From Stratiolaelaps scimitus (taxonomy: Eukaryota > Arthropoda > Arachnida > Mesostigmata > Laelapidae), in assembly GCA_019614645.1 (NCBI GenBank), contig JABWDB010000008.1:1054001-1118000 (forward strand): 64,000 nt of DNA, written 5' to 3'. This document shows, in pieces, positions 1 through 12,991 of this stretch. A program made the position numbers and the translations under genes. Positions within the stretch are counted from its first letter, which is position 1, and each line of letters starts with the position of its first letter. The notes under the pieces are model-generated. The model had not been told where the DNA came from. It was given only the letters and a program-made list of their open reading frames with translations, and did no database searches.

Positions 1-1679
1 AGTTTATCGTTAAAACATCTACATATATTGAACACTGAATAAGTTGTAAAAAAAATGACGACAAAGGCGACACGAAGTCCAATCGGCTTAAGCATAGGTG
101 TTCTAATGTCAGATTCAGTGTTCGGTTCCTGTGAACTGCTGAGTATCTATCCTTCGAGCTATTCTCGGACGAGTCCGCTCAGCAGCATCAGAGAAGAAGA
201 TCTGGCCCATGATAAGTATGGCGTCGCCAGAACCATTATAGCATCCCCGTCTTTACCGGGAAATTTCGCAGATCGAGCGGCCCACTGATATCGAACACAG
301 GCGAACGCATTTACATTATATTATCTATATATAAGGACATTGCAACTGGGTAAACGCGAGTGAGAAAAGAGGTGTCAGATCGGGACCGACTGTGTATTAA
401 TAGTAGTAACAGTAGCATAGCAGGATACTCATGCATGAACGATCGTGCCCGAGCTATGGCTACATTTAGTATGTAACACCATAGCGGAGTCCAGCGTCTC
501 GAAAGAGATCATCGAAGCACTGGATAGGAAGCCGAAAGACGCCCCAGAGTGAACGCGACCTCTTCTCAGACAGGTCACCTTACCGGGTCTACGAGCTAAA
601 GAAGTGTTTACTATCAACTCTCATCAGGGACTACCACTACGTCGTATCAGGTAGATTGTAGAGAAAGAGAGAGAGAGAAAGAGAGAGGGAGCGAGATGAA
701 AAGTTCACTTTGGTCAAGCTGCGGCGTCCGGAAGATCGTCGTGAAGTGGCCAGGCAAAAGTGTGCTTGACAAGACAGCTGAACTGAACACCAAGTTGAGC
801 CACTCAATCGGATCGGTCGATGGCAATAGCGACGCCTTTGGCCCCGTAAGCAATACTGACCAAGACATTCGATAGACAGGGAGACATCGGCCGAGCTCTA
901 CACAGGAGGAACAGCGTCTCTGATCTTTCGCACTTTCATGAACGAGAATAGAGTTTATCTACAGACCGTGCAGAGATGAATAGCTGGAAGCCGACTCAAT
1001 CAATATATACAGACGGAGGGAGAGAGAGATGATGCTATGAAAGTTGGGCTTGTGTCGTTCGATCTTTTTGTGTATCTGGGTACGTTTGGGCGTATTTTGG
1101 TCACATGAGTAAAATGAGTATAAAGAGGGGCATATAACGTTACTCGAATATGAAGAGGATCCCCTTTTACGGGTAGCGTAAAAGTAAACTTGAACAGAAA
1201 ACTGTGTAAATGTAATGTATACGCTTACGTAACTACGAGATATTGTTGGTCACTCCTCCCCATATTAATTACTGTCTTTTCTTATACGAAATGACGGCGA
1301 CAAACTATGCTGAGAGTTAGGGAAAAGCTCTACATTTCAATTGTTGAGAGAAAATTGGCTTCTAATTAGAGGTAAACAAGAAGGTGTAGAGTTGGAACGC
1401 GTGATGCTTCATAATTAGGCCAACGGCGGCCGCCGCCGTTGTGCATCGAGAGAGATCAATTAAATAGTATGAGTATTGATATTATTAGAAAGTCAATTTG
1501 TTTAGCGGAAAATCATGATCAAACAATAGAAGATGATCAGCTCGACTCTTCGTTGTTGACAGGCCGGAGCCGAAGCTGACCGAGCATTGATTCTTTTTTT
1601 ATCTTCAACCTCCCTACGCGGGGCTCAACGGTTGGGGCTCCAACATTTTTGTTTTCTTGATCAAGAGATGTCTGCATTG

Positions 1680-1712
<33 letters not shown>

Positions 1713-1726
1713 ATATTCGGCCATAC
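1..1726. other. Downstream part of the K2P locus, no exon recognised
   Basis: I looked for a second-pore exon (T-I/V-G-F/Y-G) on the minus strand and found none. The stretch holds a GA-rich run at 660-694 and short open frames without domain sense. It is probably intron between TM2 and the TM3/second-pore exons. Confidence 0.5.
1681..1714. repeat. (TA)n microsatellite next to K2P exon 4
   Basis: Near-perfect alternating TA, starting about 13 bases past the exon 4 donor on the minus strand. It lies in the intron but close enough to affect donor use or local structure. Confidence 0.9.
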
Positions 1727-1940
1727 CCATCGATGCCGTTTGGAGTCCCGGCGCTCCGCTGCTGTGGTGGCGGTATGGGGGCGCAGAGGCAGCACATCCG
1801 CGAATACGCAAAGCGGAACGATCCCGCGAGAACGTTGCCGATGTTCGACAGGCAGAGAAGCATTAACGGGATGCCGACCAGAGCGTACAGGATTGTCGCC
1901 ACCTTGCCCTCGTTCGTCTTTGGAGCAATGTGTCCATAGC
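1727..1940 (-). CDS. Two-pore K+ channel, exon 4 (selectivity filter 1, TM2)
   Basis: Acceptor ttactgctcaacag|GCTATGG at 1940; the first codon completes the filter glycine, giving TTIGYGHIAPKT across the junction. TM2 follows (VATILYALVGIPLMLLCLSN), then IGNVLAGSFRFAYSRMCC entering the cytosolic TM2-TM3 linker, here Pro/Ser-rich (APIPPPQQRSAGTPNG). The likely donor is GATGG|GTATGG at 1727, just before a (TA)n tract; if missed, the frame would read into IYIYIY repeats. GIPLMLLCLSN resembles nematode TWK-18-type and arthropod TWiK-like channels, so I place it in the invertebrate TWiK group without naming an orthologue. About 220 residues of the channel are in the window; TM3, the second pore and TM4 are expected beyond the left edge. 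Confidence 0.88.
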
Positions 1941-3168
1941 CTGTTGAGCAGTAAATAGAACACGACAAACACAGAATGATAAGAAACAATACTCACATTA
2001 GCATGTATCATGCAATGGATTACTAACGACACAGGCGGGCCGGCACGATCGTTTGACCTTGGGAGAAATTCGATTTTTTGTATTGCCTATAAGTAAGCGT
2101 AGTGTCTCCCCCTTTGCCTTTATTGCAGGGCGGCCATCGGATATTTAGATATCGCCACCGAGTACCAGACGGCTGAATAACGGTGCATTGTTTTGCATAG
2201 TGCCCCAAGTCAAGCCGACTTCAGGGGCCGGTAAGATTCGGTAAGATAAGTGGAAGAAGAGTTCGATAAAGCCAAAGAGAAGTAGACTGAAGAGTTTAAG
2301 CATATCCGAACACTCGACGGAGATCTTCTCGATTTTCTACCGGTCAAAAAACACACACACACACACATAAAAAGCGCACACAGGCAATTTCATGGTTACT
2401 CTCGGAATTATTTCTCATTATGAATAAGCGGTTCGGAAGGTTGTGGAATATCGTCAGGTTGCAGTTTTATTGCCTAAATGACTGAATACTATACTCGAAA
2501 GAAATATTGATGGTGTCTGGGAGCTGACATCATCGATTCGGGCTGGAAGAAATCACCTGATTCACCAGCTGGAGGTCGTATGCCATAGACAAATTGCTGT
2601 CTTCGATGGCAGCTTACGATGCACGTACGTACAATAATAGTCTGGTGTGGTATGTTATTTTTCCTCTAAGCACTAAAGAAGGTCAATTTACGTAGGTATG
2701 CGGTCAATATGGCTCGCTTTACATGGGACGGCTAGTATAACGGAGCCCTATACTGGAACAACTATTCATGAGAGTTGGATGGAACTCACGCTAAGCTGTA
2801 CGCGAAATACTTCTAGCATTGGGTTCTGTTTTGGGTTGAAAGTATTGGTTAATTCAGGTGATGGCGTCCTGCTTGCCGATCGATTGCGTCGAACAAACAT
2901 TCATATGGGTAAAATTAGCAGATAATAGTTATATATTACAACTTGTACCGAAAATAATTAAATATATTGATTTGGGCGAGGATAATTACAGTGTCACTAA
3001 TTATATGTAGCACTTTTAGATTGTGCTAGTCGACGTCAAGTCTGGATAAAATCTGCGTGGACGCATCAGCACGAGTAACGAGCATTAAACAGTGGCAAAA
3101 CATTGTGGCAACTGCTGGACGCCGTGGGGTCGATTTGCGCTGGTGCTCGACACTAAAATAAATAAAAA

Positions 3169-3198
3169 CTTGACACGAATAAAAACTTTCGTGTCAAG
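3169..3198. repeat. Perfect 10-bp inverted repeat (hairpin)
   Basis: CTTGACACGA, a 10-base loop, then TCGTGTCAAG. The arms match perfectly. It lies in the K2P intron; no T-run suggests a terminator. Function unknown. Confidence 0.7.
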
Positions 3199-5655
3199 TC
3201 AAGAACTTCGTTCAAAGCATAAACCGCACCGGCCTTCGTTGGCTCATACGTTTCGACTTGATGAAGGTTCCCAGTCATACGGAGTCCGAGGCATAATACT
3301 TCTCCTAACCGCCGTCGCTGTAGGAATGGTTTGCTCGTCTTGTAAACTGTCGCACAAGTATATGTCGTCTAGCCTAACTCTAGGTACGTCGTAGTATCCG
3401 CTCTGCTTTGTCGTAAAAATGGGGTTAAGGATGGCCAACCCGCTGAACGAGTCAGCTGACAACGAGGCTTAACTGAGCCTGCGCACTCCGTTACGATATA
3501 CGGAAAATTTGTACATCTACATCGATAGGAGTCGACGAGCCGAATTCGCGGAAACACCAGCTATCGAGACATCGCTTGTGAATCTTGTGTGTGATCTCCT
3601 CGCAAACGAATTTTTTTTCCCGTCAATAATAATGATAAGTGCAATGAGACTATGGAATCTAGGGACACAGTGAATTTTGTTCGTCGGCAGCAGTGCGACA
3701 CTGGTAGACGGAATCAGCGATGTGGTGGGGGCGAGTAAAGACATTGCCGTCACGCTTCTTGATCACGGACTTGATACGCTGGCTACGTACGCTGCGTAGA
3801 TCGTTTCGGCGAATGCGACACGGTTAGCGAGGGCAAGCGAACGGGGGGGGCCACCACTACAGCCGTTCATTCTACAGGTTCTCGGCAGAGGACCAGCGGC
3901 GTCTCAATGGACCAACGCGAGCTGCAAAAACGCCAACCTCAAGGCCATCCGTGTCCGAGTCACTGCGCCAGTAGGCGTCCACCGAAGAATGCTGTACGCC
4001 GGTCGGCTTGCTGGCTGCGTTCCGGCTGGGCACCGTCTGATCCTGTATGTATAATAGCAAAGGAACCCGAACAGCTTCTATGCTAGCCGAAGTGGAAACG
4101 GAGCCGTCCAGATAATGTTGTACTTGTACGGTTGATGATGAAGATCCTTGCCAATGTTATCAGTGTAGAAGGAAAAAAAATAGGGAATAGAGAATGTAGC
4201 GTATTGTACGTCGGCAAAACGCAGCTGGCAGAAAGGACTTGTTGATGACATCTGTGTCAGGCATCTTGCTCCAGCTGTTATTGCGGTTTTTCTATTCGGT
4301 GGCTTCCGAATGCTTGTTGGACACGAGGCCGACATTGAAAAAGCTAGGAAATGCACGAATTCAATGTGACCCTTAACATAAGTAGTGGCATAACTGAAGG
4401 GATGAAAGGGTGTCATGGCACAGCACAATCTCGAAACGTGGAGATAAATAGGTACTGTGGTTATCACAGTTAACTCTATGTAGGAAGTCCATGTTGAATT
4501 CATGTATGACGTAGTAAGGGATTGCTAGCGGGACGAGGTAATTTCATCACTTAACTCTCGCTCACAATGAAATATCACATAATCCCCTTCTGACTCTGGA
4601 GTAGAACAGAGAAAACAGTACTTTCCCACGATCATACACGAGCAGCATATCGGCTCAACGAATGTGAACCAGCTGGATGTCACATGGCGTTAAATAGAGC
4701 TCCATATGCTTGATAATAAGTAAGAAAGATTCCACAAAATTTTTGCTATTTTATAATGTTGGGTTCTTAAGGCTTCCATAAGAGTTCATTGAGTAAATAA
4801 TACAAAAAAACTGTCAAAAAATCTCCTTCGAAAGTTCCTTATGATATATTTTTAGTTCTGGAGGAGAATCCATCAAGGGCTGAGTCCAGATATCAGGGTA
4901 CAAGATGAGAGGGAATCCTTTGTCCTATCCTATCAAAGGATCAACAACACGACTTACGTCCGCTGGATTGAAATACCACGATGTACGTAAATTTAACTCA
5001 CTGTACCATGTAGAGATACAATTGAACGACACTAGTGCTGCATTGTGTGCAACGAGATTGCATTCGCGAGGGGCCGGTTCAGTTAGCACAATCTATTATC
5101 AACACGGGAGGGCAGCCAACCACAAAATGACATCATCTCCGCTACGCTTCACCAGCGCCGCCCCAGCCTTTGCCCTTGTCGAAGCCGCATTGCATGTTGT
5201 GGATGAAGGATTACTTGGCCCATCTCGGGGTATAGGATATAATATAATACTGCATAGGCAAACCTATTAGAAAACAGGAGCCAGCCGGGGGGCAGGGTCT
5301 CTTGTAGCCTCGTAGTGCAATGCGTATGGCTGACTGATTAGATCTTCGTGGTGTCGCCTAACCAGAACGTCACAATAAGGAGAAATCGAATAATAATAAT
5401 ATAGAGCCGTATACGCAATTAGTTATACTAGCTACAACTGTGACAGACATACTATCGTGGTCGGAAAGTGAACATAATGATAATTATAACAATAACAACA
5501 ACAACCAGCAGAGGCGAAATGGTCATACAATCTTCTTGGGAATCTTCAACGGTAGAATAGATGACACCACATCAGAGAAGACGATTGAGAACACCAGCAC
5601 GATCACATGCATAGGCGAAACATCACACAGCAACACCGTTACGAAAACCCCTCGC

Positions 5656-5710
5656 AAAGGTAAGGGTAAAGCATTATTGGTTTATTAGAGGAGCTGCCTC
5701 AACTTTTACA
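5656..5710 (+). repeat. Fragment of dispersed repeat (5' end, 26.5-kb family)
   Basis: GGTAAGGGTAAAG...TTTATTAGAGGAGCTGC..CAACTTTTAC matches the first part of the longer copy at 26523 and the fragment at 44603. Only about 50 bp are recognisable. Confidence 0.5.
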
Positions 5711-7100
5711 TTAGTAACCTAAACTTTTACAGATGATTAAATTTAAATAATAATCATTGTACCCTATGGAAGTATAATGCCCTAAGCCAAGAGATTCACG
5801 CTTGGCTACAAAATAATCATGAATACGAATTCCGCCCTGACTCGAGATACCCGGAGTAACAGAGTTCCAACTGTAGGCGAGTGAAAATGGCATTGAATTC
5901 GATAAAATTTCAAGATTTTTAACCATTTAACGTCGCCCTACACGAATTGAAGACCAGCCTGCCCTTATTATGGGTGTTACATGAGCTTTCACACAGCTGC
6001 GCACGATCGGGAAGGTGAGAGATTTTACTGAATATTAAATATCTCAATAATTAGGTAATCACCACAATGGTCAACTTGCCCCCAATATTTTATCAGTATT
6101 TTCCTGGCTAATTCTTGGCGCCAAAATACGATGACTGAACTACCTAGAACCCTTAGAATTCTTCCCAGACGACAGTCGGATACATTTAAATCGTCTTCTT
6201 TGGCAGCTTATTGGTCACCACGTATCTATTATTTTCTTCTTCTGTGGGATATAGTGGCTCACTTCGACACAGTGCGCTACCTTCGTCCGTGAGTTTCTTC
6301 GCTAGCCCCGCCTGTTGTTGTCTCGTATCTTGCGCTGAGACCGAGCAGATACGCTTGCCATTTTTGTATCGTACCTCCCTCTTGGACTGGATATTCAAAT
6401 GTGTGGCAATGGCTGGCATATGGAAGACTAGCTTGCTAAGCAATTTACAGCCTCGGCCATCCGGCGGGAGAAGCGCCGGCAATTCAGGTGTGCTGTTATT
6501 TCATATATTTGATAGCACGTACAGTATAACATTAAAGTATATATCATCATATGGCGCTCGTTCATGCTGTTCGGCGTCTGGCACTTCAAATAATATATCG
6601 CACATTGAACGAAACTCAATATGATATCGGACGGCTCCGAAACATCGCTATGCGAGACAGTGAGACCTGAAGAGTTGTTAATCACCGACAAAAGCAAACC
6701 AATAAAAGATCCTTTTAAGCTTCTGTTCGGACGGCTTTTATGTCTTTGTTTCAACGTGATGCGATATTTCGATGATTGAAGCTTTGCAAATAGAAGGCTC
6801 CAGTTTATTACACTATTTGTGTTGATAGTTTTATAATTCCGTACATATTATATTCTCTGCTTATCTACAACGAATTCCCCGAGAGGAACTGTACGTTTCT
6901 GCAATCAACCAGACAACTGACGGACCACTTTATCACAGTGACTCTTCTGTCGGATTTGTCAGTTTGCGGAACTTCCTTGGCCTTGCCTGCTCGGTCTCAC
7001 AGAGTTCGCGCGTCCTACATAATATGGCGGTATTTCATGAGGCGCGCTTGAGCAATCGCGGCAGAGGCGCGACCACGCTATTGTCCAGTTGTCCTCATCC

Positions 7101-7375
7101 AGAGCAAGCACTTAATTTCGATTCGTATGTGCCCAATGCTGCCGACTCTAGGGAAGAGATAGACTCTCTCAGCAGAGGATGGTGGTTTTAGCAGGCAGAG
7201 GCGTTTTATCATCCACGTCAACCCCCCTGCACTGGATCGGCCCACTTTCATGGAGATTCGAAGGTGTCTCTGGTCGTGTCCGTGCGTTTGAAGAAAATGT
7301 CCTCCTCTCAAAAAAAAGAGCAAGCACTTAGGGAAGAGGGAGAAGATAGACTCTCAGTAGAGGATCGTGGTTTTA
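7101..7375 (-). repeat. Dispersed repeat copy (pairs with 30.7 kb) with local duplication
   Basis: 7151-7309 is the inverted partner of 30708-30861. Both can be read as RIS(M/I)KV..., then W-M-(I/T)-KRL(C/Y)LLKPPSS in the relevant strand. In addition the block from AGAGCAAGCACTTA through the GATAGACTCTC..AGAGGAT..TGGTTTTA part occurs twice here, at 7101-7195 and again at 7317-7375, so one end was duplicated locally. No intact gene; an old transposable-element piece is the simplest reading. Confidence 0.65.
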
Positions 7376-9131
7376 ACTTGAAATGAGCCTTGTTATTCAT
7401 ACCTTCATACCTCCTCCTCATTTCGTTCGTTCTCTCTCTTTCTCTATCTATCTATTGCATCAATGTTGTATCATTCCAACCGCATTGGATAAACAACATG
7501 GCTACGTGACCAGGTGACATATTGAGAACTTGGACGTTCTAAAATACTACAGTTCCACTAATAAACCAAAACTTTCTATTGTATTTTATAGTGCTATCGA
7601 GGTTAGTCCAGTACGGACATATTACCAGCATGGCACTGCTGTGGCTTTGGCGTCGCCAAGCGCAGTCATTATGTTACCATTTATGTTGCCTGCACGAGCT
7701 TAGCGAAGTAGCATAGAATAGATCGCTAACGTTCGAAAACTCTGCCATTTTCCAAAGAAAATGTTTCCAATTCCCTTGGCTCCGTTCGCCAGCACCGTAA
7801 TTCGTCGTCGGTATAATTATAATCAGGTGACAGATGGAGTTTCTTCCATTCGCTCACGGTTTATAAATCTTTATGACCACATGACGATCTCAGCAAAGTG
7901 CTCTCCGATATGTGCTGCTATGATGATAGGTCGTCGGGCTCCGGCGTTTCCTCTTTCCTCTGATTTCTTTTTTAGCTGATCGTGTTTAGGAACCATTTCA
8001 TTTTTGTTCTCCTAACGAGCGAACACGGCCGCCAGCTGATGCAGAGAGCGAAATTTGCCCGACCACTTTTTTGCTAGATCTCGCGGCCGCCCAGCTGCGC
8101 AACGCCAGCTCACGGTGGGTATGTTCTATCGAAAATGAAACGCAAAATCGCAAATCGGCTCGAGAGCTTCGCCTGCAAATCTCGTGTGGCGGTGTAAGCC
8201 AGGCCAACAGTGAGTGGCTAGCTATTTCCCTGTGAGACTCTCGACTTTTGACTGTGGCAAAGAAATTGATCTGTGTAACGTGTAGTGTGGTCCTGGGTCA
8301 ATTTTGACCTCAATCGGCTGTACCCATACATCAGCGAGCTTTTCTTTAGCGGTTGCTTCGAGCTGCCGTTCGGTTGACGCATGCTATGCGATGTGACGCA
8401 ATCGACGAGAGAGAGAGAGCCGACAGCGATGATGCTAGCTTTAGTAATCGTCTTTAGAATGCATTAGCATAGATTAACAATGTATTAACAATATAATCGC
8501 TATTCATTATTAATTATAATACCTCAGATGAAGCTTCCGAACGATGACTCATACATTGAAACAAAGTCCGCGCGAGTAACCCTGTCTAATTTTAGGCACC
8601 CTGACGAAAGTAAACAGAACTAGAAGGAACTCGAAGCATTTGTCTATAAAATGAACGCCCTCATAAATACAGGGCATTCCAGGACATAACAAGACGTGAG
8701 CAGGGTGAGTTGCACTTGTTGCTCAAGTATTTAAACGAACGAGTAATTTCTTTATTGATTTTATGCTTAATAACTTTCCCACGGCGAATATGCTCGATCC
8801 CAGAGACGACTGAAAGTATGTCAATGTAGACGGGTATCCACCATACTCTCGAACGCGATACAACGCTGTGTTTGGTTCTTCTGTGCAAGGTCGTGAGCAA
8901 CATGTCGTCAAATAGTCAATGGCAGTTGTACACTGTTAAGTGGACGGCTGATCAGGGGGCGCAGACTTTCGGACGAGTGATAGACGACGGACCGGGGGAT
9001 AGGGTGGCCTGGATCCGCCTGCCGGTTTCTGCAAGCTGCTATCAGAAGTATTCTTCCTGCGCAGTTCCTGACGGTGGACCAAGTTAGCAATCGTTTCGGC
9101 GTTTTAGTCGGCGCGAGTCCGACACAACCTG

Positions 9132-9225
9132 GGCGAACACCTCAGATGTGAGGCCAGGTGTCCATAACGGGATTTTGCCGTTCAACGGTGGGGATCGAAT
9201 CCGTGCACCTACGTGTCTCCAATTA
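9132..9225 (-). repeat. Composite tRNA-derived SINE
   Basis: On the minus strand it reads GGAGACACGTAGGTGCAC then GGATTCGATCCCCACCGTTG, a pol III B-box region nearly identical to the SINE at 62 kb, followed by GGACACCTGGCCTCACATCT and GAGGTGTTCG, which matches 27080-27110 and not the 62-kb body. Head and body therefore come from two modules. Confidence 0.65.
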
Positions 9226-9382
9226 ACCTACCGTAAATAATCACCTGTTTCACTAGATGGTGATGAATAGTATACAATACTCTAAGCATATTCGTATGGC
9301 ATTCTGTAAGTCGAATTTAACATTTCGTTCGAATTTAACCCACCGTGTTCGTTGACAATTAGACACAATTAACCTACCGTAA
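9221..9382. repeat. 16-bp direct repeats flanking about 130 bp
   Basis: AATTAACCTACCGTAA occurs at 9221-9236 and again at 9367-9382. The repeats could be a target-site duplication around an inserted segment, or a product of local slippage. The segment between is AT-rich without an open frame. Confidence 0.5.
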
Positions 9383-10194
9383 TATCATCGCCCATCATCC
9401 ACCAGTATTATAGCTCGTCCATAATGCGTCTGCCAGCAATCTCCATTTCTTCGTTGCCTTTGGCTTCCCGAAAGGTGGCCAATGAAACAGTCGTATAGGC
9501 AAGACGGGCAAACGAGCAGAAGCTCCCATTCAATGTATTGTATTATGGCGTGCAGTCGTTGAAGTGGCAAATTGAGTCAATCGCAATTTATGGCCACAAC
9601 GGCATCAGCATATTGGCCGAGCGTTTCAGCCACTACGGTTTTGCTCTCGGAAATCGTTCGAAGGGGAACGCGAGGGACAAACGCTTCCCGTAAGGCCTTC
9701 GCCACCGAGTGCTAGCCTTGCTCGTTCCGCTATGCGCGAATCGTTGAATTGTTGCCTTCTCATCGCTGCTGTTGAAAATCCGAATGAGTTTAACGAGTGA
9801 CTGTGCGGCGGAAACATAGAAAATACATAGGAGGTTGTTGCAGTTGTTTGGCGCCTGGTGGGAACTCTTTGTTCTTCAGCCGGCTGGCCCCCATGATCAA
9901 AGCGCTGACTCGACGTCAGAACACTATGCCGGTGGTGGTGATGGCCGCTGCTTACGACGCCGCTGTTACTTTTCGGTGGCGGCAACAGTCGGCGATAGTT
10001 TACCTCGTAGATAGTCTCGTATGTATGTACGTATGTATTGTTGTATGCGCGATGACTATATGTCTTAGACATGGCCAACGTCATCGCGGCTTAGCATAAC
10101 GCTAGCACTCGGTGCTATTGCGGAAAATGCCAATTTTTTTTAGATGAATGAGAGCGGCTATGTCAGGCAAACTAGCAAAAAGCGATGTGGAGAG

Positions 10195-10215
10195 TATATA
10201 TATATATATATATAT
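10195..10215. repeat. (TA)n microsatellite
   Basis: Perfect alternating TA in the K2P intron. Confidence 0.85.
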
Positions 10216-12549
10216 TCGTTTGACTATTTCTGATCTGTGCTAGCTTATAGACTTGTCACTAGATGAGCGTGTCCTCGTGAGACATACACAAATTGTGAGC
10301 CTAACGGCGAGGCGTCGTTGGTTCTCTGCTACCTGGCGCTCCAAACGCAAGTCCGTCTAACAACAACCGGGTCAAGGGCTGGGAACGCTCGTTGACATTG
10401 GGCAAACGGTTTCATCAACTTCGCCACTTGTCACTGTCATCCTCAACAAAAAATCGACCGGCATACGATTCACGTTGAGAAACTCCCTCATAGCTGATTC
10501 ATATACATGGTTCACTGTGCCATACGAAGCCAGTACAAGAGGGTCTCGATTGCCTCTGGCAATTTGTTTGAGCAGGTTTTCAGGTTCCGAGCAGACGAGG
10601 CATACGTACTCGGCACTCGGCTTAGACAGAAAGAGGCTTGAGTACAGGCCAGAGAGACAGCGAACAGGTCGATTTGTTGATACTCAACTAGACAATCGCA
10701 AGCACATTGTGTCTGTCACGAATGTCACATGGGAATGACACAAAGTTGAATTCGCAAACGGCGTTCGCGCACGTCTCCTCACGCTCACTTCGATGCAGAT
10801 GCTCGAGTCAATTTGCACGTTGACGTAAAGTCCGTATTCCATCATTTCGAGCTGTTCTCTCGTGGTCTCCTCGTGACGATAGCTACCATACGTTTTGTGG
10901 ACGATTTTCACAATTGCGTTTGCCGCTATCTGCTGGATCGGCAGTAATATGGTGGGGAGGGGGGTATGTACGTGTTCCAAACGTTCAAGTCGCTCGTACG
11001 TTCAAGACGAAGCCTAGAAAAAACCCCCAGAAGCTCTCAAGACGTCATGTTGTTTTTTTACTTCAAATTGGAGCATACTACCTTTTGTAAGCTGCTCATC
11101 GCCGTTGTTATCACTGTCGAGCAAACCCTTTATCGAATCACTCACGTTGAGTGGGTAGCTATGTGCTAACTGTCGTAATATCTGTAATAACAGTTAATAT
11201 ATTTCGAGTAATGTCACACGTCTTGAAAAATTGAACGCTCTCCAAACCCTCTGAAGGGTTTCCTCACATTTAGTATTCGAATCAGAGACCTGCCAGTTTG
11301 GTACCGCTTGATGTATTCTACGATCCGGCGGAATGAGGACATCATAACCAGAGCATCAATCTAGGAACTGGCATAGGGAGGACAAGATGTGACAAATGAA
11401 ATTATGATTGAGCGTGCAGACCTAGATGTGCATTCGGTCATTGAAATCACTTGAATAGCTCTCATGGGCGGACATAATCAACTCTGGCCACAGCTCAATG
11501 TATCATTGGTGGGATTGGTACAGTTCTTGAGCTATACGAAGTCCAACTCGTGAGGTTTATTCATATCGTCCTAGAAAAAATAATATAATATATGTATGGC
11601 CAACGTTTAACGCGAATGATAGTTACATGATTATTCAATCTTTTACGAACGACTCTAAAATCCTCGATCGATAGAGACTAACTCAGCGTTGAATCTGTGC
11701 GTTGTGTGACGATCTTCTTTATGTAACTACGCCAAAGACTCAGCTTCAAGCGACCCAACAATAATCGGTAACACAACGAACCGTTGAGATATGACGCCCA
11801 TGACCTTGGTGGCGATGAACTCACGAGATGCTTTATCCTGCCGCCGGCCATTTTCTTCGCGGAGAGTTGCCACGATGTTGTGGGAATAGCCGTTGACATT
11901 TCGGCTACCCGCCAACATAATGGCCAAGGAGACTAGTAATCCGACGTGAACATTTGTTGGACACGAATTGTCGTAAGCAAATCAACCTAACTATGCCTTG
12001 TTCATGAAGACAGGCATGCTGGAGGCTTGTCCATCTAAGTATTTGTGCTTACGTGATTTTTTTCCGTAGCCCTCAGGGGAACGAGAGGAGTCCCGCTTCT
12101 TCTTCGTTTCTTCTATTTATACTGCGACAATATTTGATATAGAACACGTTTGGCGAAAAGAACGAGCAGCCCTCACCATTTGCTGGTGGATTTGCAACTT
12201 CGACGACACATTTTTCACAGCAAATTTGCCTCTATTCCTTCTGCCCGGTATCAGATCGAGCCACGCTTGTTGAATGTGTCCTCCTCTTCACTTCCTCCTG
12301 GGCGGCTGCTGTGAGCCACCGTTCGAATGCTGTATGCTTGCACTATGAAAGCGTGCAGGCTCTTGTTTGCTGTTTGAAAGTTAAGCGTGTGTCACGGTAT
12401 CCATTGTAAGATGGATGTTCCTGGCGGCCAGATACCATCCCCTTTAATGCTTTCCGGTGAGGTCAACGTGGCGCCCGATCGGTCCGGGACATTTGTGTGC
12501 TCTGTACAGCTTAGAGATCTTGGGAGCTTGGAGCAAGTATCAACGGGAA

Positions 12550-12991
12550 GTCGTACTTCCTCTTCTGGGGTTACTCATGTAAAAATCGCTGCACCAAAAT
12601 CACCTCACCGCCCTTGAGTGCGTCTCTCCTTGACGATGATGAATATTTCAATCGAAATGTTCAGACATGTTGCTCTCGCTGGCATAGTATTTTGTGTGGA
12701 TGGGCATCCATCCGAGATGCCACTGAGAAGGTTTCCTTCTCCGAAGGCAAAAGCAGCGAAGCAAATCCATAAGAACGCCTTTGTCACGTTAGGCTCAAGA
12801 ATACAAGTTTTACCCTCGAAGCGATACAGCTGGTCCTTTTTAGAAAGGTGAGTGCAAGCGTGGCTGAACGAGCGTGGAATATATAGAACGTCTGGAACGG
12901 TCGAAAAAGAAATCTCCATCTCATAGAGTGCATAGACAAAGTCGTGAACACTACACCACATTGTTAAAGGGTGCTATATCATCCAGAGACA
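12550..12991 (-). repeat. 442-bp dispersed repeat, copy 1
   Basis: The reverse complement matches 46259-46706 over its full length with scattered substitutions. Landmarks on the minus strand: GATGATATAGCAC near the start, GTTCACGACTTTGTCTATGC, TTCTTGAGCCTAACGTGACA, and CCAGAAGAGGAAGTACGAC at the end. Both strands are largely open in both copies. No known domain is recognised and no terminal inverted repeats are seen, so the class (short retroelement or processed fragment) is undecided. Confidence 0.8.

Noticed and set aside
1587..1958. Plus-strand open frames overlapping K2P exon 4
   Set aside because: They are antisense shadows of the TM2 exon and read through the TA microsatellite as IYIYIY.
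4078..4503. 141-codon minus-strand frame
   Set aside because: Cys/Phe/Thr-rich translation without domain, signal or splice support; chance opening in the intron.
9626..10084. 152-codon minus-strand frame with a His run
   Set aside because: Low-complexity translation from simple sequence, no splice or domain support.
12387..12961. Open frames on both strands as possible genes
   Set aside because: The same sequence recurs at 46.3-46.7 kb; differences between copies change amino acids equally on both strands, so there is no sign of protein selection.
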